Positions 53,460-61,177 of a stretch of 64,000 nucleotides of DNA are shown piece by piece. The notes beneath the pieces were generated by a model. It did not search any database. It worked only from the letters and a program-made list of their open reading frames with translations, and was not told where the DNA came from. The position numbers and the translations under genes were made by a program. The stretch is from a virus. The number at the start of each line of letters is the position of its first letter. Within the stretch, counting starts at the first letter, position 1. The stretch spans positions 1 to 64,000 of IMG/VR virus record IMGVR_UViG_3300037346_000668. One strand, given 5' to 3'.

Positions 53460-56400
53460 TTAATTGGTACTAAGACCGCTATCGAAATTAGGAGCTACTA
53501 GAGTGTCATTTTTATAAGATCCTGTAACCTGTATATCAAATGAGAATGTATCCTCATTTTGTACCTGTATATCAACACCGATTTTTTTAGTGTATGTTAT
53601 ATTTGATAAATTTCCGGATTTTCTCCACCCCCCAATATATCCAAGTTTATCTACTGCTCTAAATTGAAATATTATAGGAACATTTATAGCGTTAGTTTCT
53701 CCAGTTCCCAGTGATAATGTTGATAGTGCTGTTGATCCCGATACTTGTAGGGATGAGGCTGATTGTGGTGCAAGATATAAATATGCTCCACATGAATACT
53801 TGCCTATAAGAAATTGATCATTAACGGTAAATCCTAATTTATCAGAATACATCATATCAGTTCTAGCGTCGGTTGAGGTCTGAGCAAAATTAACAGGTTC
53901 CCTATATGATTGTTGAACCCAATAATAATTCAGTGTTGTATCTCCCCAGAAAGTTTGGGTGTGTCTGAATGGAGGATAAACCTTACCGCCAGAAACGAAA
54001 GGTTTAACCATTTTAGAATAGCCAATATAACCGAAAGTATTACCGATATTAATCAGATATGGATGGTCTTTATGTATACAGAATTCAGTTATATACCCAC
54101 CACCATTAGGTGCTCCTCCAGTACCAGATGAATATGTCCCGTCCCAGATTGCACTATTTACCGGTCCAGATTCTGGAGGTGGTTGATTAGAGGTTGGGTC
54201 ATACGGTATCATACAAGATCCACTCTGTGGATAAGTTGCTGCCGGTGTACTTTTAGTAACACCAAAATTTGTTGCAGAAACACCGCTGTATGAATCGTTC
54301 TGTCCTGGATTTGAAAATAATGTTGCTATATTAGGATCACTCTGATATAGCGGCTGGTCGTAACCAACTGTTTTATATCTAGGATATACATACTGGGAAA
54401 ATGCATTGGCGGAAGCAAATGGAGGAGCTTGTCTGAAAGATTTGTTGTTTACTATTGAAGGATCCGCTAATGTTAATGCAGTTATTGAGATTGGACAATC
54501 ACCATATTTAAGATTATCGTTATATCCAACAGGATAAGCTGCGCTTGTAGTTGAAGGAGCTCTCTGTGCTAGTCCACCAGGTATAATTGAAGCAAGTTCA
54601 ACGCTGGATGCCTGTTGATTAAAAAGCTGCAAATTATAGGTGAATGAAGCAGTTTTACCTGCATCAAACCCAAGCGAATCTGAAAATATATCGGCATAGA
54701 ATCCAGCAGTTATTTTAACAGTTGATCCCTTAGAAACTTTAATTTTATTATTATTGGAATCAAGTATATAAACCTCCAAAACCCCCTTGGCTTTAGATAT
54801 CTGAGATGTTAGAAGTGTTATTTGATTCTGTAGATCTGTTATCTTATCAAATAGACTTATTACCGTACCTGCACTAGTAAAAAACCCACTGGCTATACCA
54901 GTAGTATCATGATAATATGTGTTATCTCCAGCAGTAAACTGCTGCGAAAGATGCGAAGGTAAACCTTGTGAATCAAGACTTCTTTGCATTTTAACTACTG
55001 CAGCGTCCTGTGTATTTGCATTAAGTGTAGCTGCAACGCCAGTAACGCTTAGACTATCTGGGAATTGTATGATAACGGACTCCGAATAATCAGAGACAAG
55101 TGGATTTTCTGGCCAACCAGCCTCGGATATGGATGATATTTGAATTTCAACCCTTTCACCCTTTGTTATTGCTATGTCTAACTGATTGACGTTCTGAATA
55201 TTAGCATCCGATGTTACTTCAGCAGACCAAACGTATATTCCTCTTGTTTCATCATATACTTTTTTTCTAATGTCAGTTTTAAACTCAGTCCAGTTTGAGA
55301 ATGCAGCATTCTTTTTTGCACCGTCATTATCAACAAATTCTATCTGTTCAGCTGGCTGAGATGCTCCGCCATTACTAAGATATCTATATTTAATATTGAA
55401 TTGTATAACCTCCTGTGGTCCCGTTGTTTGATCTACCTTAGGAGCAGGGAATGGCCAAAAACCTCTAACCCTATATTTTGGTGCTTCTATTATCTGCGGA
55501 ACGTCCTTTACAAGGACATTAACCTCATCAACGAGAGAAGCATACAATTGTGATTTTTTTGTTCTTTCGTCAATTAGACTGTTTAGATTAGCTTTTATGG
55601 AAGAAACATCAACGCCAGGTGGTGTTGTTATATTGCTATTATTTATAATATAATCAAAATTTCTATTAGGTACATTTATACCATTATCCGACGAATTACC
55701 ATAATCACTGGAAGATTCTAATCTAGGTCTTTTTCTGTTACCGGTAACACGTCTGGATAGACCAGCATTAAGTTCAAGTCTAGTTTCTGCTATGGCCTGA
55801 TCTAATGCATCAATTTCGCTTTTTAGAGTGGTTTTAAGGTTCAATTTATCCTCAACCACTTTAACCGATGTTGAATCAGTAACCTGTTTGTTTATCTGAA
55901 CGACCTTGAAGCTATTAGCAGTAACAAGCGGAGCATCCGGACTGAGTCCTTGTATTGCTGGTATTTTATTTTCCTTAGCAGTACCAAGAAAAACCTTACC
56001 TAGATCAGAAACTTCGTTTAAATAATAGGTTTCAAGAGTTACTAATTCACCATTTGAATTTTTAGTTTTTAGCTCATTACTCCAGAATACAATTCCAGTT
56101 GACCAATCAGCGCTAACTATATTAAAATTATCGTCTATAGTTTTGAAAAATATACCTTGTCTCTCATTATAACCAACATTAACCTGAACATATCTAGGAC
56201 CAAAATCAGTAGATGATATCGATATACTATTTGCTCCAATCTGTATTGGCTGATAACCAGAAACTCTTTTAGCCTGTATAGAAGCCTGATCTTTATTAAC
56301 AGAGGTTATCTGATATAAACTACCATCTTGTGTTGCTATCTTATCATTAAGATCTAATGTTCTACCATTCTTAATATTGGTTAATGTGTCTGTATATGCT

Positions 56401-57137
56401 AACTTATCAAGTTTATAATTTCTTCTAGTCTCCTGGAAAGAGTTACCGTTTTGATCGGTCGTTGTAACAGAATCATCATAATAGCTTATAACACCAAAAT
56501 TACCAATATATCTTATACTTCTCAGAGGCAGTTGAACTATATCCTCATCAACAAAATATCCTATACCATTATCGCCTAATATTTTTAAATATTGGTTATA
56601 TGTTAGGTCATTTCTTCCCTTTATATTTGCGTCGAAATATGCTTTCTGATCATCAGTCTGAGTATTTGCTATTACTCTTTTAACTACAATTCTATCAGCA
56701 GAATCAGATATTTGGCCAGTTACATTTATGTTTATATAAAGCAGTGGACTTAGAAAACTTTCAAAGAACCAATTATCCTTAACTGAAAACGTGCTAGGTA
56801 TTGCAAGATTAGACAAGCTAGGTGGATTTTTCAAGGTCTCAACTTTAAAAACCTGAGAATAAGTACCATCTGGATTTCTGACCGTCGATGATGAATCACC
56901 TATACCTGCAAGTGATTTTATATTGGTGTCAAGTCTATCTATTTCGCCTCTAAGAAACCCATATGATGGTATATTTGCGATTTTTGGTAATCCCTGCTCG
57001 TCAAGTACTTCTATTGATACAGTATTATTTGTAGATACAGCAACCTGATTTAAGCCATTGATGATCTCGAGTGAATTCTTTTGGAGTCTTAAAAACTGAG
57101 CTACTAAAGAACTTATTGTATTTTGTGTTCCTGCCAT
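53460..57137 (-). CDS. large baseplate-type structural protein, 1225 aa
   Basis: The N-terminus is helical (ISSLVAQFLRLQKNSLEIIN), followed by beta regions. A fibronectin-like stretch occurs near 555-690 (VIQFNIKYRYLSNGGASQP, VWSAEVTSD), a coiled coil near 445-530, and another short one near 775. The layout suits a baseplate wedge component or a fibre-attachment protein. No specific T4 counterpart could be assigned with confidence. Confidence 0.65.
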   Translation of the reverse strand: MAGTQNTISSLVAQFLRLQKNSLEIINGLNQVAVSTNNTVSIEVLDEQGLPKIANIPSYGFLRGEIDRLDTNIKSLAGIGDSSSTVRNPDGTYSQVFKVETLKNPPSLSNLAIPSTFSVKDNWFFESFLSPLLYININVTGQISDSADRIVVKRVIANTQTDDQKAYFDANIKGRNDLTYNQYLKILGDNGIGYFVDEDIVQLPLRSIRYIGNFGVISYYDDSVTTTDQNGNSFQETRRNYKLDKLAYTDTLTNIKNGRTLDLNDKIATQDGSLYQITSVNKDQASIQAKRVSGYQPIQIGANSISISSTDFGPRYVQVNVGYNERQGIFFKTIDDNFNIVSADWSTGIVFWSNELKTKNSNGELVTLETYYLNEVSDLGKVFLGTAKENKIPAIQGLSPDAPLVTANSFKVVQINKQVTDSTSVKVVEDKLNLKTTLKSEIDALDQAIAETRLELNAGLSRRVTGNRKRPRLESSSDYGNSSDNGINVPNRNFDYIINNSNITTPPGVDVSSIKANLNSLIDERTKKSQLYASLVDEVNVLVKDVPQIIEAPKYRVRGFWPFPAPKVDQTTGPQEVIQFNIKYRYLSNGGASQPAEQIEFVDNDGAKKNAAFSNWTEFKTDIRKKVYDETRGIYVWSAEVTSDANIQNVNQLDIAITKGERVEIQISSISEAGWPENPLVSDYSESVIIQFPDSLSVTGVAATLNANTQDAAVVKMQRSLDSQGLPSHLSQQFTAGDNTYYHDTTGIASGFFTSAGTVISLFDKITDLQNQITLLTSQISKAKGVLEVYILDSNNNKIKVSKGSTVKITAGFYADIFSDSLGFDAGKTASFTYNLQLFNQQASSVELASIIPGGLAQRAPSTTSAAYPVGYNDNLKYGDCPISITALTLADPSIVNNKSFRQAPPFASANAFSQYVYPRYKTVGYDQPLYQSDPNIATLFSNPGQNDSYSGVSATNFGVTKSTPAATYPQSGSCMIPYDPTSNQPPPESGPVNSAIWDGTYSSGTGGAPNGGGYITEFCIHKDHPYLINIGNTFGYIGYSKMVKPFVSGGKVYPPFRHTQTFWGDTTLNYYWVQQSYREPVNFAQTSTDARTDMMYSDKLGFTVNDQFLIGKYSCGAYLYLAPQSASSLQVSGSTALSTLSLGTGETNAINVPIIFQFRAVDKLGYIGGWRKSGNLSNITYTKKIGVDIQVQNEDTFSFDIQVTGSYKNDTLVAPNFDSGLSTN

Positions 57138-57150
57138 TTTTGGTTATTTT

Positions 57151-59367
57151 TTATTGATTATTTGTTAAACTCTTTCCTATTACATCAACCTGGAATTTAA
57201 GATTATTTGCATCTATGCAAACTATATCGAAAACAGGTTCATATTCATGGGAAGCAAATATAGCATCGTCAAAAGATATTATAGTTGTTGAATATGGGGA
57301 CATTGTTGGATTTGAAATAGGATATTTACCAAGTGAATTAGTAAGAACCTTCATTATATAACTTCCAGGATATATCTTATCGCCAAATGATAATCTAAAT
57401 CTTTGTCCGTTTTTCCAATTAATAACACCATCACTGATTCTTATTGTCAAATCCCCAGTTAGTGTTAATGGGGTTGAATTATTTACGTGCTTATAATAAT
57501 TGGAAAAATCCAAAAGGTTTATTATATTGTCGCCATTCTGTGTAAATGTACCAACACCTAATGTGTCCAGCATATTAAAGTCCTGGCTAGAATTAACAAT
57601 AGTAACCTGATTCGGTGTCGATCTATCTAATATAACTCCAGATCCTTGTTTTAGAAGATCCAAATTATAGGAAACTTCCACGCTTGTTTCGTTATTAATA
57701 ACAGCTCTTATTAAATCATAATTTTGATTTATAAGACCCATAACTGCTTGTGTATTATTAAAAAGAGCCTGATTAGCTGCAAATGCTTGTTCTAGCTGGA
57801 ATATTCTTCTATCTATATTTGTTGTGGTCGAAGACGATAATGTTATATTTTCCAGATTAGTAACTCTATTACTAAGATCTATAAATTCGGTTGCAGCATT
57901 ATTCAATGTTGAGCTTGCATCTTGTAGCACATTCATGGAGTCCATAAACATCGATAAAGAGAATGGAGAATAATCATTTATTGCTTGCTCGACACCAGTC
58001 TGATCTATGTCTGTATCGAATTTAAGATTTATTTTAAATCCATATGAATTACCATTCAGTTTGGTTACTGGATTAGGCCTATATTTATCAAGTCTCGGTA
58101 TAAATACATCACCACTGGAGCTGTTAACATCATCAAGGAATAATACACCATATAAATTCGTTGCTGCTGTTGCCGGTGTTGCTGGATCATATACATCATA
58201 ATATATAAGGATAGCGTTAAATTCAAAGTCAGTAGAATCTGCTGTTGCGTTAAATTCTTCGAGTGTAGATATATTAGGATTACTGATTATACCTTGATAT
58301 GAGCTTGGATCAAAATCTATACCAATCGAATCAAGCTTACTTCTAACATATGTTACATCTATAAGACCAGTGGATTTATTTATAATATAATTTGATGGAT
58401 CGGTAAAAGCTGATTGCGAGTCAGTAAAATATGTATTTGCGGTATCCCTTGGTGAATACCAATTACCTGCATATCCTGTTCCTGTATATGTGTCAATATA
58501 TGATGAGGTTGGTGAACCAAGTACATCATCATCAAATATAGCAAGATTAGTAAGTCCGCTAGGATTAGTTTCATCATAGTTTCTACCAAATAAATACTCA
58601 TCATTTAAAGGATTTGATGGATTGTTTGTCCATTGATAATCCGGGTAATAGTTTGTATCGACCACATTTTTAAATAATACTGTTGGTGAATTACCATCCT
58701 TGGTTGGTATATACACATAAACTTCCGAATATGTATTGGTTGAATTTTTTACTGAATTCACAATATCGAGACTACCGACATATTGTACAACCCTATTATA
58801 TCCAGCACCAGTCATACCATAAGATCCAGTTGTTCCCGCGGGAGCATCACCTTCAACATACCTTTTCTGCGTTACTGGTAATCCTGCAGAATCATAGGTT
58901 ACATTCGTCTGATTCAATGATCCGGAAACCTCGGTTGGATTTGCATTTCTCCATCTGATAGCTCCAATCTCCTTTAGCCATTTAAAGAATATTCTTTCCG
59001 ATACATTTTGCTTAAGAGTGGAATCGTATTCATCAGTTCCTGTTATGGTAGATTCTACATTCAAACAATAGCTTTGAAAACTCTGGGAAAAATCTATATT
59101 TCCATTTCCTGTTATAATTATACCGGTAGTATTTGCATAATCAAGGAATGCACTATCCGGTGCATTCAATTTAACATAATTAGAAAATCCACCAGTAGTA
59201 CCAGTACCGTCATCAAAGTTAGGTATATTTAGAAGTGCAAACTTAGAAAATCTAAATTTATTGGATGTATTATTAAACGTGAAAGAAAGATCCTCAGCAG
59301 AGGAAGAAAAACTGTAAAATGTACCACCCTGTACCTGGAGTGGTCTGATAAATGGGGTTTTTGCCAT
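57151..59367 (-). CDS. virion structural protein, 738 aa
   Basis: Opens MAKTPFIRPLQVQGGTFYSF and is beta-rich with a central coiled coil (VTNLENITLSSSTTTNIDRR and the helices after it, about 505-565). Ends in a compact beta module. Probably part of the baseplate or tail; co-transcribed with the 1225-residue gene (13-nt gap). Confidence 0.65.
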   Translation of the reverse strand: MAKTPFIRPLQVQGGTFYSFSSSAEDLSFTFNNTSNKFRFSKFALLNIPNFDDGTGTTGGFSNYVKLNAPDSAFLDYANTTGIIITGNGNIDFSQSFQSYCLNVESTITGTDEYDSTLKQNVSERIFFKWLKEIGAIRWRNANPTEVSGSLNQTNVTYDSAGLPVTQKRYVEGDAPAGTTGSYGMTGAGYNRVVQYVGSLDIVNSVKNSTNTYSEVYVYIPTKDGNSPTVLFKNVVDTNYYPDYQWTNNPSNPLNDEYLFGRNYDETNPSGLTNLAIFDDDVLGSPTSSYIDTYTGTGYAGNWYSPRDTANTYFTDSQSAFTDPSNYIINKSTGLIDVTYVRSKLDSIGIDFDPSSYQGIISNPNISTLEEFNATADSTDFEFNAILIYYDVYDPATPATAATNLYGVLFLDDVNSSSGDVFIPRLDKYRPNPVTKLNGNSYGFKINLKFDTDIDQTGVEQAINDYSPFSLSMFMDSMNVLQDASSTLNNAATEFIDLSNRVTNLENITLSSSTTTNIDRRIFQLEQAFAANQALFNNTQAVMGLINQNYDLIRAVINNETSVEVSYNLDLLKQGSGVILDRSTPNQVTIVNSSQDFNMLDTLGVGTFTQNGDNIINLLDFSNYYKHVNNSTPLTLTGDLTIRISDGVINWKNGQRFRLSFGDKIYPGSYIMKVLTNSLGKYPISNPTMSPYSTTIISFDDAIFASHEYEPVFDIVCIDANNLKFQVDVIGKSLTNNQ

Positions 59368-59384
59368 TTTGTTTTTTTATTTTA

Positions 59385-60290
59385 TTATGCTGTTATATTA
59401 CTAGATCCAAGAACTATCCAAGATCCATTTTGCGACGTTTGTCCTTTACCAACTCTAGGCTCCCATTGAAGAGATATAGAAGATCTATATGCCTTACCGG
59501 CAGGAGAAGTTATACCAAGTGAATTAAATCCACCATATAGAGCGGACGTATTAAATCCTGTATAATAACTAGTAGATCCAGTAACACCAGTTACAATATA
59601 TCCAGCGGATGCTGATGTGTTAATAATCGTTATTCTTGTTCCTGCAGCTATATTAGGAACTGTTCCGCCTACAGGCGAAACACCATCACAAACTTTCATA
59701 TAAAACCCAGGGGAAGCGCAATTAGCATATATAACGTCCTCCAATCCGGTTATTGCATAAGGCGCATTCACACTGGAAACTACACCACCGCCACCTGACG
59801 CGTTATTAGGAAATAACTGACCAACAGTAGCACCATTAACAAAGGTTGTATTTTGGCTTGTTATTCTACCTTGTGGACCTAATAAAAGAGCACTATTTAC
59901 TCCTAATTGACCATTATAAGATGCAGTTCCCCCAATAATAAAAACTGAGCCAGATCCAAATGTAACAGTTCCGTTTGCGACTAAAGTCCCCGATGCTGTA
60001 AATGTTGTTGTTTGAATGCTTGCAAATGATGCCGCTCCTGTGCTATTAATAGAAGCTGTTGCTGTTCCACTCGCAGGTAACGATAATGAATCAAATCTTC
60101 CTATCTTTGCTTGTACTTTACCAGTAGATGCAGCGGAAAGATCCAATATTCCATTCGTTGTGTCTATACCAAAAACACTAACATATCCGTTTATCCAATT
60201 TTGGAGTGTAAGAAAGTTAGAATTTAGGGTTACTCTTGATCCCGAAATAGCATCGGATCCTAAGATTTCATTAATGTTTACTGTTGCCAT
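59385..60290 (-). CDS. Gly/Ser/Thr-rich fibre-like structural protein, 301 aa
   Basis: The N-terminus VNINEILGSDAISGSRVTLN with SNFLTLQNWIN is followed by a repetitive Ser/Thr/Ala/Gly region (ASGTLVANGTVTFGSG) typical of fibre shafts. The C-terminal domain (WEPRVGKGQTSQNGSWIVLG) is globular. Probably a short fibre or whisker-like protein. First gene of the structural operon; a GATATATA motif lies 28 nt upstream, divergent from PhoH. Confidence 0.65.
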   Translation of the reverse strand: MATVNINEILGSDAISGSRVTLNSNFLTLQNWINGYVSVFGIDTTNGILDLSAASTGKVQAKIGRFDSLSLPASGTATASINSTGAASFASIQTTTFTASGTLVANGTVTFGSGSVFIIGGTASYNGQLGVNSALLLGPQGRITSQNTTFVNGATVGQLFPNNASGGGGVVSSVNAPYAITGLEDVIYANCASPGFYMKVCDGVSPVGGTVPNIAAGTRITIINTSASAGYIVTGVTGSTSYYTGFNTSALYGGFNSLGITSPAGKAYRSSISLQWEPRVGKGQTSQNGSWIVLGSSNITA

Positions 60291-60318
60291 TTTTTTTTTA
60301 TTTGTTTTTTAAGTGAAA

Positions 60319-60326
60319 TATATATC
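60319..60326 (-). promoter_or_regulatory. GATATATA motif heading the large structural operon
   Basis: Minus-strand octamer in the divergent spacer between the fibre-like gene (60290) and the PhoH gene (60359). Candidate late promoter for 59385 down to at least 47881. Confidence 0.45.
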
Positions 60327-60358
60327 TATATTCAAATCAACACTGCAATTAAACTTCG

Positions 60359-61177
60359 ATGTTATTTGAAAAAGTTCTTATTAAACAAAAAAACAAGAAA
60401 AAGATGCCAAGAAAAAAAGCAAAAAATGAACAGATCCAGGTTAAAGTTGAGAAAAACCAAGCTAAATCAACAAAGGTTGTAAAAGCAGAGGGTTTACCAA
60501 AAGGACCAATTCTTCAGAAGGATGATTTCAATCACATTAAATTCACAGATTCTCAGCTAAAGTTTTTTAGGACAATAGAGAATAACTTTCTAACAGTTTG
60601 CACAGGTCCAGCAGGGACAGCAAAAACATTTGTGGCATGTTATGCAGCTCTTGATCTAATAAGAAAGGGTGAGCATTCAAAAATAATTCTGGCAAGACCA
60701 GCTGTTGAATCTGGTGAGAATTTAGGGTTTCTACCAGGATCCGTTGACGAGAAAATAGCTCCATATATGGAGGGTTATATTTCCAATATGGAAAAAATAC
60801 TTAAAACTAAGGAAAAAATAAAGTTGATGACAGACACGAAAACTATCGATATGCAGCCCTTAGCCTTTATGAGAAGTAGAACATTTGATGATACGATATT
60901 AATCCTGGACGAAGCACAAAATGCAGATCTTAGACAAATAATGCTTGTATTAACAAGGATGGGACACAATTCACGTATAATTATATGTGGTGATATAACA
61001 CAATGGGATTTAAAAGCAAGAAAAAAGGACCTACTTACATTTTCAGAAAAGGTAGCAAAAGGAGTAGGTCAATGTGATTCTTTTGTTTTCACCAGGGAAG
61101 ATATAGTTAGAAATCCAATACTTATAGAGCTTACTGATAATTATGAAAAATACAAGGAGGAAAACAATTTGGATTAA
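60359..61177 (+). CDS. phoH: PhoH-like ATPase
   Basis: A 272-residue P-loop ATPase. Walker A is GPAGTAKTF (about 81-89), Walker B ILILDEAQNA, and RMGHNSRIIICGD follows, all typical of the helicase-like PhoH family. A basic N-terminal tail of about 45 residues precedes the fold; a second Met at 60404 is an alternative start. PhoH is widespread in large phages; it has nucleic-acid-related ATPase activity, but its role is unsettled. It is on the plus strand inside a minus-strand virion block, with its own terminator inside the convergent gene. Confidence 0.92.
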   Translation: MLFEKVLIKQKNKKKMPRKKAKNEQIQVKVEKNQAKSTKVVKAEGLPKGPILQKDDFNHIKFTDSQLKFFRTIENNFLTVCTGPAGTAKTFVACYAALDLIRKGEHSKIILARPAVESGENLGFLPGSVDEKIAPYMEGYISNMEKILKTKEKIKLMTDTKTIDMQPLAFMRSRTFDDTILILDEAQNADLRQIMLVLTRMGHNSRIIICGDITQWDLKARKKDLLTFSEKVAKGVGQCDSFVFTREDIVRNPILIELTDNYEKYKEENNLD

